Source: Clostridia bacterium (GTDB taxonomy: Bacteria; Bacillota; Clostridia; Christensenellales; Aristaeellaceae). Taken from it: a stretch of 64,000 nt of DNA. Below the pieces are notes generated by a model. It saw only the letters and a list, made by a program, of their open reading frames with translations, did not search any database and was not told where the DNA came from. The stretch covers positions 1 through 64,000 of the forward strand of contig JAFWES010000038.1 in NCBI GenBank assembly GCA_017512805.1, in the 5' to 3' direction. Below are positions 1-8,961 of this stretch, piece by piece; the stretch's first letter is position 1, and each line of letters opens with the position of its first letter. The position numbers were made by a program, and so were the translations under genes.

Positions 1-2
1 TC

Positions 3-578
3 AACTACCTGCTGTGCCGGAACGTCGGCAGCTATACCAACATTTTCCCGAATATGAATCCCCTGGTTTTCCTCATCGGCTATTTCGTCCTGGCCATCGG
101 GGGCATCCTCCTGACGATGAAGGCCAAGAACCCCCTGGTCAGCTTCCTGGGGTATAACCTGGCGGTGGTTCCCTTCGGCCTCGTCATCTCCACGATGGTG
201 GAATCCTACGGCGGCATCAACTCCTTCGCCGTGACCCAGGCTTTCCTGTATACCCTGCTGATCGCCGTTGCCATGCTGGCCACGGTCGTTACCTTCCCGA
301 ACCTTTTCGAAAAGCTGGGCGGCGCTCTCTTTTCGGTGCTTCTGGGGCTGATTCTCTGCGAGGCGCTGCTGCTGATTTTCCGGGTGCCCCAGGTGGTGAC
401 CAGCTGGATCGCCGCGGGCCTCTTCAGCCTCTATCTGGGCTATGACATTTACCGCTCCCAGCAGTATCCCCGGACGATGAAAAACGCGATCGCCTCCGCC
501 CTGGACATCTACATGGATCTGGCTAACCTGTTTATCCGAATCCTGGAGATCACCGGCAAAACCAGCGGCGACGACTGA
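3..578 (+). CDS. Bax inhibitor-1 / YccA-family membrane protein (5' truncated by window edge)
   Basis: The frame is open from the first bases of the window, so the gene starts upstream; the ATG at 54 is probably internal. About 190 residues are visible with five to six hydrophobic segments. The C-terminal part resembles the Bax-inhibitor-1/UPF0005 family: a helix with YDIYRSQQYP followed by ALDIYMDLANLFIRILEI, matching the family's conserved 'A-x-x-LYLD-x-x-NLF-x-x-LL' ending. Bacterial members are integral membrane proteins, some linked to calcium leak or protease control; the function here is unknown. The gene is followed by a strong hairpin terminator shared with queH. Confidence 0.75.
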   Translation, partial: NYLLCRNVGSYTNIFPNMNPLVFLIGYFVLAIGGILLTMKAKNPLVSFLGYNLAVVPFGLVISTMVESYGGINSFAVTQAFLYTLLIAVAMLATVVTFPNLFEKLGGALFSVLLGLILCEALLLIFRVPQVVTSWIAAGLFSLYLGYDIYRSQQYPRTMKNAIASALDIYMDLANLFIRILEITGKTSGDD

Positions 579-662
579 TCCGGCTCATCTGCGATAAGCT
601 CGGAACGGGACACCGGCAGCACATGTGATGCAGATTCCGGGACGCGTTCCAAAACAGGGTTC

Positions 663-697
663 AAAAACCCCGGCGCTTCGAGGCGCCGGGGTTTTTC
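663..697. terminator. Bidirectional intrinsic terminator
   Basis: The inverted repeat CCCCGGCGC / GCGCCGGGG with a short TTCGA-type loop is flanked by AAAAA on the left and TTTTT on the right. It can stop transcripts from the Bax-inhibitor-like gene (plus) and from queH (minus), which converge here. Confidence 0.85.
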
Positions 698-703
698 CGG
701 TTT

Positions 704-1321
704 TCATTCCGCGGGCTTCTCTGGCTTTTCGGTTTTTTCCTTCTCCGCTTCCCGCTGCGCGATTTTGCGCTCCCGTTCCTGCCGGGAATAGACGCATCCG
801 CACCAATCCTGCCGGTACAGTCCGTATTCCTTTGACAGTTCGATGGAGCGGGCATACCCATTTTGCTTTTTAAAGTCGCTGTGCACGAAGCCGATCCTAT
901 ACTCCCCCGCCAGCCTTTCCCCGATTTCATTGATCCAACGGGACACCTTATAGGGGCTGACGGACAGGGAGGTGGTAAAGCAGTCATACCCCTTGGCCTT
1001 TGCGTATTCCGCCGTCTTCCGCATTCGCAGCTCATAGCACAGATAGCATCTTTCGCCCCGCTCCGGCAGGCTTTCGCGGCCCCTGGCAATGGTTTCGAAG
1101 GCTTCGTGGTCATATTCCGCCACCATCACCCGCACGCCTCCGTCCGGCCGGAAAGCCCGGACAAACCGTTCCTCCTCCCCCGCCCTTTTCCGGAATTCCG
1201 CTTCCGGCTCGATGTTGGGATTGTAGTAGTAGATATCCGTATCATAGCTTTCCTGAAGCCGCTCCAGCGTCGCGGAAGAGCAGGGCGCGCAGCAGCAGTG
1301 CAGCAGCAGTCTGGGTTTCAT
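704..1321 (-). CDS. queH: Epoxyqueuosine reductase QueH
   Basis: QueH (formerly DUF208) performs the last step of queuosine synthesis, reducing epoxyqueuosine to queuosine in tRNA; it is the cobalamin-independent alternative to QueG. The N-terminus has the CCCAPC cysteine cluster, followed by a CYLCYELR motif near the middle and DWCGCVYS near the C-terminus, the cysteines that hold the iron-sulfur and metal sites. About 205 residues, normal for the family. I chose the ATG at 1321 because it has an AGAAAGGAAT ribosome site 8 bases upstream and starts just before the conserved LLLHCC; an ATG at 1372 would add 17 unconserved residues. It is the last gene of a minus-strand cluster. Confidence 0.93.
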   Translation of the reverse strand: MKPRLLLHCCCAPCSSATLERLQESYDTDIYYYNPNIEPEAEFRKRAGEEERFVRAFRPDGGVRVMVAEYDHEAFETIARGRESLPERGERCYLCYELRMRKTAEYAKAKGYDCFTTSLSVSPYKVSRWINEIGERLAGEYRIGFVHSDFKKQNGYARSIELSKEYGLYRQDWCGCVYSRQERERKIAQREAEKEKTEKPEKPAE

Positions 1322-1408
1322 CCCGATTCCTTTCTGTTTCCATTTATGCCGGGGAACAATCCCGGGCGTCAAGGCTCAAGTCCGCGATCCGCGAAAAGGG
1401 AGCGGAAC

Positions 1409-3352
1409 TCAGGGCTCATACCGGTAATCCATGGACGTGACGATTCCGTTCCGGTTCGTTCTGTATTCCAGCTGCCACCAGTGGCTTCCGTCGGGGGTAT
1501 ACGTCCTGTACCGGATGATCTTCCCTCCGTCCTCCTGAACCCAGATCTTCCCGGTGCCATCCTTGCTGGAATACAGGCCCCGGTTGCCGCTGGCGCTTTC
1601 GACCTGCCCCATATCCCGGAATTTGCTGACGACGAAGCTTTCGCTGTCCCCCACGCCGGTCCCCCGGGGGCCTGCAAAGGGCGTTTTTTCCGTGGTATAG
1701 ACCTCCGCCAGCAGCCATCCGCTGTTGGTCCGGCTCATGATGGCGTATCCCCAGGCATAGTCATACCGCCTGCATTCCGTATCCAGGTTCTCGACCTGAA
1801 CCTCTCCGGCCAGGGTTCCCTCGCCGAAGGCCTGCTGAAACTCAATCATCTTCGTTCCGTAAAGGGTAAAGCTCTTCGACGCGTCCTGCTCGGAATTGTA
1901 TCCCCTCAGCGGCTCGGGAATCTCAATCTTGTACAGGACTTCCAGCATATTGGAGACCTTCCTGTACTTGTTCACCGCCACCGCCTTCAGCGTGACCCAG
2001 CCTCCCGGCAGCCAGATGGCTTCCCCGTCGTAAATGGGGCTGTCTGCGTCCGGCGAGGATCCGTCAACCGTATAATAAATGATAATATCGTCGTCATTCT
2101 CGTTATCCACCCCCGGGCGCAGCCGCACCCGCTGCCTGCTCTTGTAGGTGGCAGGCGCCAGCGACGCCCTGGGCGTCTGGGGCGAAGGCATGATGATCCG
2201 GTACGTGCCGTGCAGTTCATCGGATACCAGTTCGCCGCTGACCGCCACGGCCCGCAGCGTATGAATTCCTTCATCCAAGAACACCCGCTCCGTATACAGC
2301 GTCCCGCCGGCGGGCAGCTCCGCGTTCTCGTCGAAGGTATAATATACGTCAAACCCCTGATAGGATGTAATGGCAATGTACTTCTTGCTGTCGTAATATC
2401 CCGCGGTCAGATCCACCTCCGGCGGGGCGGGCACCATGTCCGTCCGCTGGGTCAGGAAGGACTCGTCCCCCGTCTTTTCATAGACCAGCTTCATTAATTC
2501 ACTGGCTCTGGCCTTATCCCCGGGAGTGTCGCTGCCCATCAGAATGCGGATATGATTCACATACGCCTCAGAGCGGCTGGGGGTTTCCATGTAAATCTCT
2601 TCATACAGGCTGGCCGCGTCCTCCACCCGTCCGTCCGCCTCATAAGCGCTGCCCAGAAGCAGCAGGCCGTCCACGTCTACGGTGCCGTTTTCCTCATCCT
2701 GAATCCTGGCCTTCTCGAACTGCAGAATCGCCCGGCCGATATCTCCCTGATCCAGCAGCTGCTCCCCAACCGCCCAAAGCGCGGTGGAGGATGCCTCCTG
2801 GCCCAGACGGGCCATCAGCTCCTGCCCCGTTTCCGTCCGCTTCAGGAAGAAATACCCTCCGGCAAAGAAAAACAGCACCCCGATAAAGACCGCCAGCCCG
2901 ACCTTAAACCAGTTGACCATCTTCCGGTTCTGCCCGGGCGCGTGGGTTGCCGCGTACGCTGCCGCCTGCGCCTCCCGGGCGGCTTCATCCGAATAGACGT
3001 CCTGGGAAAAGCGTTCGACCGCGTCCTTTTTCCGTTCCTCGTCCTTTCCGTCCCCGACGCCGCTTTCCATGACCACCCGGGGATCGTCGAAAGCCATCTC
3101 CGCCTCCTCCCGGGTATCCTTCACGGGCGGAAGGGGAATCGTGGCCCGGCTGGCGCCGCTGCGCCGCCGGCGGCGGATCTCCTCCTGCTGCCGCTGCAGC
3201 GGACGGTTCCGGATCGCCTCCCGGGCCCTTCTGCCCTGCCGGATCGATTCCGCGCCGCCGGATTCATCCGCGGCGACGGCCAGCGTAGCCCCGCACGCCG
3301 GGCAGACGACAGCATCGTCCTCCGCGTAATATCCGCACTGTTTACAAAGCAT
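1409..3352 (-). CDS. Zinc-ribbon, single-pass membrane protein with TPR and two chitobiase-type beta domains
   Basis: 647 residues with an unusual architecture. Residues 3-20 form a CxxC-x10-CxxC zinc ribbon (C3, C6, C17, C20). Then come a basic, low-complexity cytoplasmic region, one transmembrane helix at about 149-171, and outside it TPR-like repeats at about 195-280. Two beta-sandwich repeats at about 315-385 and 395-480 resemble the chitobiase/hexosaminidase C-terminal domain; the second shows the hallmark IIYYTVDGSSPDADSPIYDG. A C-terminal region of about 160 residues has no recognised fold. Topology suggests a cytoplasmic zinc ribbon and an extracytoplasmic sensor or wall-binding part. 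No catalytic motif is visible. Only 16 bases separate it from the HEAT-repeat gene upstream, so the two are probably co-transcribed. Confidence 0.75.
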   Translation of the reverse strand: MLCKQCGYYAEDDAVVCPACGATLAVAADESGGAESIRQGRRAREAIRNRPLQRQQEEIRRRRRSGASRATIPLPPVKDTREEAEMAFDDPRVVMESGVGDGKDEERKKDAVERFSQDVYSDEAAREAQAAAYAATHAPGQNRKMVNWFKVGLAVFIGVLFFFAGGYFFLKRTETGQELMARLGQEASSTALWAVGEQLLDQGDIGRAILQFEKARIQDEENGTVDVDGLLLLGSAYEADGRVEDAASLYEEIYMETPSRSEAYVNHIRILMGSDTPGDKARASELMKLVYEKTGDESFLTQRTDMVPAPPEVDLTAGYYDSKKYIAITSYQGFDVYYTFDENAELPAGGTLYTERVFLDEGIHTLRAVAVSGELVSDELHGTYRIIMPSPQTPRASLAPATYKSRQRVRLRPGVDNENDDDIIIYYTVDGSSPDADSPIYDGEAIWLPGGWVTLKAVAVNKYRKVSNMLEVLYKIEIPEPLRGYNSEQDASKSFTLYGTKMIEFQQAFGEGTLAGEVQVENLDTECRRYDYAWGYAIMSRTNSGWLLAEVYTTEKTPFAGPRGTGVGDSESFVVSKFRDMGQVESASGNRGLYSSKDGTGKIWVQEDGGKIIRYRTYTPDGSHWWQLEYRTNRNGIVTSMDYRYEP

Positions 3353-3368
3353 CTTTCCGTTCCGATCC

Positions 3369-4208
3369 TTAATTCATGTCCAGCCCCCGCAGGGCTTCAT
3401 ATTCGGGATCATCCTCGTATTCCCGTTCCGGGCAGGTGCCTCCCAGCGCCTCGATCGCGTTGCGCAGCTCGATAAACGTCAGGTAATTGACCCGGGGATC
3501 TTTCGCCACTTCAATCAGCGCCGGGACGGCCCGATCATCCCCGATCTTTGCCAGGTATCCCGCAAAGAGCGCCCGTTTCTCCGGCCTCTCCCGGAAAAGA
3601 CGCAGGCCGATCTGAAAGATCTGCTCGTTCCCAGGATACTGGGCCAGCACGTCCATCAGCGCTTCCTGCCCCACGGCATTGGCGTGATCGAATTCCTGCA
3701 GGATGGGCTGAATCACGCTCTCCCCCATCTCCCTGAGGCTCTCCAGGGCGTAATCCCGCATCTCGTCCTTTTCCGCCCGGTCCAGCTGCCAGCCGATATA
3801 CAGCATCTTTGGCTGGGTGCTTCCCAGATCCCGCAGGAGGCCGATGGCCAGCATCTTCGCCTCTTCCCCGGCTTCCGGATCCTTCAAAAGCGCCACCAGC
3901 CGTTTTTCGCAGGGTTTCCCTACGAACTGGATCTGTTCGGTCAGCAGATCCGGCACCGGCACGCCCTCCTGGCAGTAGGCATTCATCCAGTCCACCAGCA
4001 CCTTCGGATCTTCGAACTGGGTAAAATAGGATCCCGGCGTCAGGCTTCCCAGCCATTTAGCCCTTGTATTCAGGAACATCATATATACCCGGGGCAGATC
4101 GGCCTCCATGGCGTCATAATTCGCGTATTCGCTCCCGTGATCTTTCATCCACTGGGACATAAAATCCGCGAAATGTTCATCAAAGTTGATAATCGGCATC
4201 TTCATCAT
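3369..4208 (-). CDS. HEAT-repeat-like hypothetical protein
   Basis: 279 residues, soluble, acidic and helical, without a signal peptide. Residues of about 90-250 contain repeated helical pairs such as 'AVPALIEVAKDPRVNYLTF' that look like HEAT/armadillo repeats, which normally serve as protein-binding scaffolds. No enzyme motif is visible. The start at 4208 has a GGAGG site 9 bases upstream and lies inside the last 29 bases of hslO, which implies translational coupling with the Hsp33 gene. The C-terminus is acidic (EREYEDDPEYEALRG). The function is unknown; the coupling suggests a partner or substrate adaptor in stress biology, but that is inference only. Confidence 0.7.
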   Translation of the reverse strand: MMKMPIINFDEHFADFMSQWMKDHGSEYANYDAMEADLPRVYMMFLNTRAKWLGSLTPGSYFTQFEDPKVLVDWMNAYCQEGVPVPDLLTEQIQFVGKPCEKRLVALLKDPEAGEEAKMLAIGLLRDLGSTQPKMLYIGWQLDRAEKDEMRDYALESLREMGESVIQPILQEFDHANAVGQEALMDVLAQYPGNEQIFQIGLRLFRERPEKRALFAGYLAKIGDDRAVPALIEVAKDPRVNYLTFIELRNAIEALGGTCPEREYEDDPEYEALRGLDMN

Positions 4209-5115
4209 GGTCTTTTTCCTCCCCGCTCCCCTTCCGTTCCGCCTTCTCCAGCATCTCCCTGAGCTCCTCCGTGGTAAAGAAATGCTTCCGGTGACAGAAA
4301 TGGCAGCTCAGCTCCGCCCCCTGATCCTCATCGATCAGGCTCTGCAGGTCTTTTCGTCCCAGGGAAATCAACGCCTTCTCCATCCGCTCCCGGCTGCAGG
4401 TGCACCGATACCGGATGTCCGTCCGCTCCAGGATTCGGGGGTTCATGCCCCGGAACCAGTCCTCCGTCAGCCGGTCCAGCGTGTCGAAGGTCAGCTCCCG
4501 GCTGATATCCGCGAAGAAGGGACTGCGCAGCTCCAGCTGTTCGATCGTCTCCTCCCGGCATCCCGGCAGGGGCTGGATCAGGATGCCGCCCGCCTGCAAA
4601 ACGGTTCCCTCATGCAGTCGGACCCCCAGCGCCACCAGGCTGGGAGACTGTTCGGAAACGGCGAAGTAATGGGCAAAATCCATGGCGATCTCCCCGCTGA
4701 CAATCTCGCTCTGGCCCACGTACTGCTTACCGTTTCCCAGATCCCGGATCACGGTCATCCGTCCGCTGTGTCCCACGGCGCCGCCGACGTCCAGCTTGCC
4801 GTCCGCCCGAAGGGGCAGGTTCACCGTCGGATCGTCCGCGTATCCCCGGACGTCCCCGTGATCCGCCACCGCCATCAGCGTCCCGATCGGACCGTCCCCT
4901 TTGAAGGTCACGGTGACGGATTCCTCGTCCCCCTTCATCATGATACCCATCATGGCCGCTCCGGTCAGAAGCCGCCCCATCGCCGCCGCGCAAACCGTGC
5001 TGGCCCCGTGGATATCGGCGCATTTCTGAACCGTATCGGTGGTGGAGCAAAGCAATACCCTCGCCTGTCCATCCCCCAGGTCTATCTGCAAAAGCTCGTC
5101 CTTTTTCCCGTTCAT
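4180..5115 (-). CDS. hslO: Redox-regulated chaperone Hsp33 (HslO)
   Basis: Hsp33 is a cytoplasmic holdase chaperone activated when oxidation releases zinc from four cysteines. Those cysteines are present as RCTCS and SCHFCH in the C-terminal third. The N-terminal part carries the conserved chaperone core, including VTVTFKGDGPIGTLMAVAD and GYADDPTVNLP. At 311 residues it is slightly longer than typical (about 290), because of a charged tail (EEKDHDEDAD) whose coding sequence overlaps the next gene. The upstream neighbour is a YqeM-like methyltransferase 7 bases away. Confidence 0.95.
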   Translation of the reverse strand: MNGKKDELLQIDLGDGQARVLLCSTTDTVQKCADIHGASTVCAAAMGRLLTGAAMMGIMMKGDEESVTVTFKGDGPIGTLMAVADHGDVRGYADDPTVNLPLRADGKLDVGGAVGHSGRMTVIRDLGNGKQYVGQSEIVSGEIAMDFAHYFAVSEQSPSLVALGVRLHEGTVLQAGGILIQPLPGCREETIEQLELRSPFFADISRELTFDTLDRLTEDWFRGMNPRILERTDIRYRCTCSRERMEKALISLGRKDLQSLIDEDQGAELSCHFCHRKHFFTTEELREMLEKAERKGSGEEKDHDEDADYQL

Positions 5116-5122
5116 CGTGATT

Positions 5123-5878
5123 TTACAGTGCCTCCTCCGCCGGTCTTACAGCGCAAATATGCCAACGGGCATCGCTGTCCTTCGCCGGGTTCAGGTTCCC
5201 GTCCCCGTACATGCACACGCCCCGGAATCCGGTTTGCAAAAGCATGTTCTTCAGTTCCTGCGCCTCCCAGGCCCGCTGCTTCTGGCTCTCCTCCATCCTC
5301 CGGTACCGCCCGTCCTTTTCCTGAAGAAAGAAACAGAGCTCCATGTCCACCGTCCGGGTCCGGCTGTTCCAGGTATTCTGCCAGAAATAGGTCATGTCGT
5401 CCATATCCTCACAGATGATCCCCGCGCACAGCCGGTCCCGCAGTTTATGCGGCGTGGACACATCGAAAATCAGCGCCCCGCCGGGCCGGATCGCCCGCCA
5501 GGCCGCCCGCAGGAAGCTCTTGAGATCCTCGTCGGTCAAAAGATAGTTCACCCCGTCGCAGGTCGCAATCACCGCGTCCATGGGCCGGTGCAGGTTCAGG
5601 GCCCGCATGTCCTGCTTCACGAAAGGGATGGCCATCCCCCGCTTCCGGGCCTTCTGGGCTGCCTGCCAGAGCATCTCCTGGCTCAGATCCGCTCCCGTCA
5701 TCTGAAATCCGGACCGCTGCAGGGGAATGGTCAGATTTCCCGTTCCGCAGGCGCACTCGCATATTTTCCCTTCCCGAACCCCATAAATGGACAGCAGGCG
5801 AACATAATAGTCCGCCCAGCTGTCATAATTTACGTTTTCCATCAACCGGTCATAGATCTCCGCAAAATCCTGATACAC
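5123..5878 (-). CDS. Class I SAM-dependent methyltransferase (YqeM-like)
   Basis: 251 residues. A glycine-rich SAM-binding motif I is visible as CECACGTGNLTIPL, followed by DLSQEML and a GVNYLLTDEDL region, the pattern of a methyltransferase of the Methyltransf_25 group. The N-terminus FAEIYDRLMENVNYDSWADYY closely resembles Bacillus YqeM-type proteins. The substrate is unknown. A GGAGG site lies about 11 bases before the ATG. It sits between the YesL-like gene (32 bases upstream) and hslO (7 bases downstream) and probably belongs to one operon. Confidence 0.85.
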   Translation of the reverse strand: MYQDFAEIYDRLMENVNYDSWADYYVRLLSIYGVREGKICECACGTGNLTIPLQRSGFQMTGADLSQEMLWQAAQKARKRGMAIPFVKQDMRALNLHRPMDAVIATCDGVNYLLTDEDLKSFLRAAWRAIRPGGALIFDVSTPHKLRDRLCAGIICEDMDDMTYFWQNTWNSRTRTVDMELCFFLQEKDGRYRRMEESQKQRAWEAQELKNMLLQTGFRGVCMYGDGNLNPAKDSDARWHICAVRPAEEAL

Positions 5879-5910
5879 TGTTTTTCCTCCGGCGGGATCC
5901 TCCGGGCTTC

Positions 5911-6957
5911 TCAGGCTTCCGGCGCCCCGTCCATTTTTTCGTCCTCGTCCTCGTCGTCCTCTTCGTCCTCATCATCGTCCGGCTGCCGCAGGCCCTGATT
6001 GACCTTCGCCCCTTCGATCCGGCTGTTCAGATACTTGTCAAACACGCCGTTGGTATAGCTGGCCGTGACGAAGCGGCTCAGGCTGAACCCGATCAGAATG
6101 TAATAGGCGGCCGTAATCATGATTCCGTACATCGGATTCCACAGGTAGCAAAGCAGGAATCCGATCAGCACCGGTACGCAGTGAAGCAGACGGACCCCGA
6201 TGCTCATGGGGAGCCGCGCCACCCCCAGCAGCAGGCTGTTCCGGATCAGATCCCGATACTTCAGCCGGTAGGTGACCATCAGCGGATACATATAGGTAAC
6301 GCACAGCGCCCAGATCACGCCCACCATGATGACCAGAATCTGGGGAAGGATCATGATCACCTGATTCGCGGCCATCTGCCCGTAAAACCGCCATCCAACA
6401 TACATCAGCATGGGCATCACCGACGTAATCGCCGACGTCAGCAGCGCCTGCTTCCAGTTTTCCTTGACCGCGTCCTTAAAGTCGCTACAGATGAAGGCAT
6501 GCTCGTCCCGGGCCCAGTTGCGGACGACGTAAGCGACTCCCGCGGTGCAGGGCCCTGTAATGGCGACAGCGGGAATCAGCAGCAGCAGCAGGGTATACAC
6601 CATGCTCTGTACGAAATCCGCCGGATTCACCGCCGCCAGTTCGGCGATCTGCTCGTCCGTAAAGGTGATCGCGTCCTCCTGTCCGGCCGTTTCCTCAAAC
6701 TGGGCCTTCAGTGTCCCGTCCTTTGCCGCCAGGATGCTGTTCAGATTGGAAATCCCGCTCATCAGGGTCATCATCAGGATGATGATGGCCGGCAGCCATA
6801 CCACGGCATACATCAGATTCAGCCGGCAAAGCCCGCTCAGCCGGGTCCGCAGCGTATCCCAGAAGAGCTCCCACCGGTTCTCCGGCAGATCGTCCTTCTT
6901 GAAATCGCCCTTCCCGCTTTTGCCGTAGTAATAGTTGTTCATCAGTCTTCCAAACAA
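5911..6957 (-). CDS. YesL/DUF624-like polytopic membrane protein with acidic tail
   Basis: 348 residues with about five or six hydrophobic segments. The N-terminal region (FWDTLRTRLSGLCRLNLMYAV) and spacing of helices resemble the DUF624/YesL family, often linked to carbohydrate-transport loci in Firmicutes; no activity is established. The C-terminus is strikingly acidic (residues of about 330-345 are nearly all Asp/Glu), encoded by a GAC/GAG-rich run that produces spurious serine-rich reading frames on the other strand. It is the first gene of the minus-strand cluster that continues to queH. Confidence 0.65.
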   Translation of the reverse strand: MFGRLMNNYYYGKSGKGDFKKDDLPENRWELFWDTLRTRLSGLCRLNLMYAVVWLPAIIILMMTLMSGISNLNSILAAKDGTLKAQFEETAGQEDAITFTDEQIAELAAVNPADFVQSMVYTLLLLLIPAVAITGPCTAGVAYVVRNWARDEHAFICSDFKDAVKENWKQALLTSAITSVMPMLMYVGWRFYGQMAANQVIMILPQILVIMVGVIWALCVTYMYPLMVTYRLKYRDLIRNSLLLGVARLPMSIGVRLLHCVPVLIGFLLCYLWNPMYGIMITAAYYILIGFSLSRFVTASYTNGVFDKYLNSRIEGAKVNQGLRQPDDDEDEEDDEDEDEKMDGAPEA

Positions 6958-6993
6958 AGCGCACCCCTCCCGGACTGAAAAGATTCACAGATC

Positions 6994-7020
6994 GCCCGGC
7001 CCCGAATCGGGGCCGGGCCT
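6994..7020 (-). terminator. Hairpin after pgcA
   Basis: GCCCGGCCCC / GGGGCCGGGC with a four-base loop lies 12 bases beyond the pgcA stop. The run of T on the minus-strand exit side is weak and interrupted, so termination may be partial and allow read-through into the YesL-like gene. Confidence 0.65.
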
Positions 7021-7031
7021 CTTCCTCTGGC

Positions 7032-8753
7032 TTATTTCATCAGCGCCTGGCTGGCTTCGCACAGCTTTTCGTTCAGCTTCTGCGCTTCCGCCCGATCCTT
7101 CGCGTTGGTGTTCACATACAGCTTGATCTTCGGCTCGGTGCCGCTGGGCCGTACGCACACCCAGCACCCGCCTTCCAGCTCAAAGTACAGCACATCGGAG
7201 GCCGGCAGCCCGGTCGGCTCCGTGACGCCGCCGGCGGTCCGTACGCCCTTCTTGTAGTCCCGCACCGCGGTCACCTTCATGCCGCCGATGTCCGTGGGCG
7301 GATTGTCCTGCAGCCCCGCCATGATTTCTTTCATCCGGGTCAGGCCGTCCTTTCCCGGCAGGGTGGTGGAAACCACCTTCTCCACATAATACCCGTATTC
7401 ACGGAAGATCTGCTCCATCCGGTCATACAGCGTGATGCCTTCCTCTTCGCAGGCGGCCGCCACCTCCGTCACCAGCAGGCTGGCGTTGACGCCGTCCTTG
7501 TCCCGCACGAAGGTACTGCTCAGGAAGCCGTAGCTCTCCTCAAAGCCAAACTGGAAGGTATACTCCCCGGAATCCTGGAACTGCTGAATCTTTTCGCCGA
7601 TGAACTTGAAGCCCGTCAGCACTTCGAACATTTTGACCCCGTAGCTTTCGCAGATCCGGTTCGCCAGGGAGGTGGACACAATGCTCTTGCAGGCTGCCGC
7701 GTTCGCCGGCAGGGTTCCCATCCGCTTCTTCGTGCTCAGGATGTAGTGCAGCAGCACGCATCCGATCTGGTTCCCCGTCAGCAGGTGCCATTCGCCCTGC
7801 CCGTCCTTCACGGCCACGCCCAGGCGGTCGCAGTCCGGGTCGGTGGCGAAAATCACCGTGGCGCCCACCTTCTCCGCCAGCTGGAAGGCCAGGGTGAAGG
7901 CTTCCGGGTTTTCCGGATTGGGAGCGCAGGTCAGGGTGGAAAAATGACCGTCGGGCTTTTCCTGCTCGGTGACCACCGCCAGCTTCTCGATGCCCAGCTC
8001 CTTGAGCACGCGCCGCACCGGCACATTGCCGCTCCCGTGCAGGGGCGTGTATACGATGCTCAGCTTCTTGCCCACCCGGGCCAGCATCTCCGGCTGCACC
8101 ACCAAGGTCTTTTCCTCGGCCATGTAGTCGTCGTCAATTTCCTTATCGCCGATGATCTTCAGCAGCCCCTTGTCCAGGGCTTCCTGTTCGTCCATCAGCC
8201 GGCAGTCGGTATACTTCGTAGCCCGGATCACCTTCGTGATGCCCTCCGCGGCCTCCGGCCCCACCTGGGCGCCGTCCTCTCCGTATACCTTATATCCGTT
8301 ATACTGGGGCGGATTGTGGCTGGCTGTGATGACGATGCCCGCCGCCGCGTTGAGATGCCGCACCGCGTAACTCAGCAGCGGCACGGGCCGCAGCGCGTCA
8401 AACAGGTATGCGGGCACCCCCTCGGCGCACAGCACCAGCGCCGTATCCTTCGCGAATTCCGCGCTGCAGATTCGGCTGTCGTACCCGATGGCGACGCCCC
8501 GCTTCGCGTTTTCCGGATCCTGGTTCAGATATCCGGCCAGACCCTTCGTCGCCCGCCGCACATTGTACTTATTCATGCGGTTCATTCCGGCCCCGAGGAC
8601 GCCCCGCATTCCCGCGGTGCCGAAGCTCAGCTCCGTATAAAACCGGTCTTCGATTTCCTTTTCGTCATTCCGGATGCTTTCCAGCTCGGCCACAGTCTCC
8701 GCGTCCCCCGCAAAATCCTTCAGCCAAAGCTCATAGTTTTCCATAACCGTCAT
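7032..8753 (-). CDS. pgcA: Phosphoglucomutase / phospho-sugar mutase (PgcA type)
   Basis: Interconverts glucose-1-phosphate and glucose-6-phosphate, feeding glycogen and cell-envelope sugar synthesis. The alpha-D-phosphohexomutase signature is clear: the catalytic serine loop ITASHNPPQYNG, the metal-binding ATDPDCDRLGV, and the sugar-binding GFEESYG. A C-terminal phosphate-binding RPSGTEPKIKLY is also present. With the ATG at 8753 the protein has 573 residues, normal for the PgcA group. The open frame continues upstream to 9368, but that part lies over the dnaA 3' end, a terminator and a promoter. A consensus promoter sits 41 bases upstream of the chosen start. The glgCDA operon at the far end of the window uses its product. 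Confidence 0.93.
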   Translation of the reverse strand: MTVMENYELWLKDFAGDAETVAELESIRNDEKEIEDRFYTELSFGTAGMRGVLGAGMNRMNKYNVRRATKGLAGYLNQDPENAKRGVAIGYDSRICSAEFAKDTALVLCAEGVPAYLFDALRPVPLLSYAVRHLNAAAGIVITASHNPPQYNGYKVYGEDGAQVGPEAAEGITKVIRATKYTDCRLMDEQEALDKGLLKIIGDKEIDDDYMAEEKTLVVQPEMLARVGKKLSIVYTPLHGSGNVPVRRVLKELGIEKLAVVTEQEKPDGHFSTLTCAPNPENPEAFTLAFQLAEKVGATVIFATDPDCDRLGVAVKDGQGEWHLLTGNQIGCVLLHYILSTKKRMGTLPANAAACKSIVSTSLANRICESYGVKMFEVLTGFKFIGEKIQQFQDSGEYTFQFGFEESYGFLSSTFVRDKDGVNASLLVTEVAAACEEEGITLYDRMEQIFREYGYYVEKVVSTTLPGKDGLTRMKEIMAGLQDNPPTDIGGMKVTAVRDYKKGVRTAGGVTEPTGLPASDVLYFELEGGCWVCVRPSGTEPKIKLYVNTNAKDRAEAQKLNEKLCEASQALMK

Positions 8754-8793
8754 AGTGCACCGCCGCCTTTCTCGAGAAATATTGGGTAGGCTT

Positions 8794-8822
8794 ATTATAT
8801 GATGAAACCCGGAAGTTGACAA
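8794..8822 (-). promoter_or_regulatory. Sigma-A type promoter for pgcA
   Basis: On the minus strand TTGTCA (8822-8817) is followed after 17 bases by a perfect TATAAT (8799-8794). It lies 41 bases before the pgcA ATG. Confidence 0.85.
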
Positions 8823-8904
8823 GGGGCAAAATCCGTTCGTCCATGCGCCGGCCGTTCCGGCCCGTCGGTTTTTCCTGCTGGCAAAACTGGTCCGGATCTT
8901 CAGA

Positions 8905-8928
8905 AAAACGGGCCCCGAATGGGGCCCG
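8905..8928 (-). terminator. Intrinsic terminator of dnaA
   Basis: Perfect 8-base stem CGGGCCCC / GGGGCCCG with loop GAAT, followed on the minus strand by TTTTT. It ends the dnaA transcript after the repeat element at 8962-9026. Confidence 0.85.
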
Positions 8929-8961
8929 CGATGAAAAACGAAAGGATTCCGGGGGAGGTTC

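Noticed and set aside
863-2497. Long plus-strand open frame opposite queH and the zinc-ribbon gene
   Set aside because: Its sequence is a shadow of two well-supported minus-strand genes, is Pro/Arg/His-rich, and has no ribosome site or known domain.
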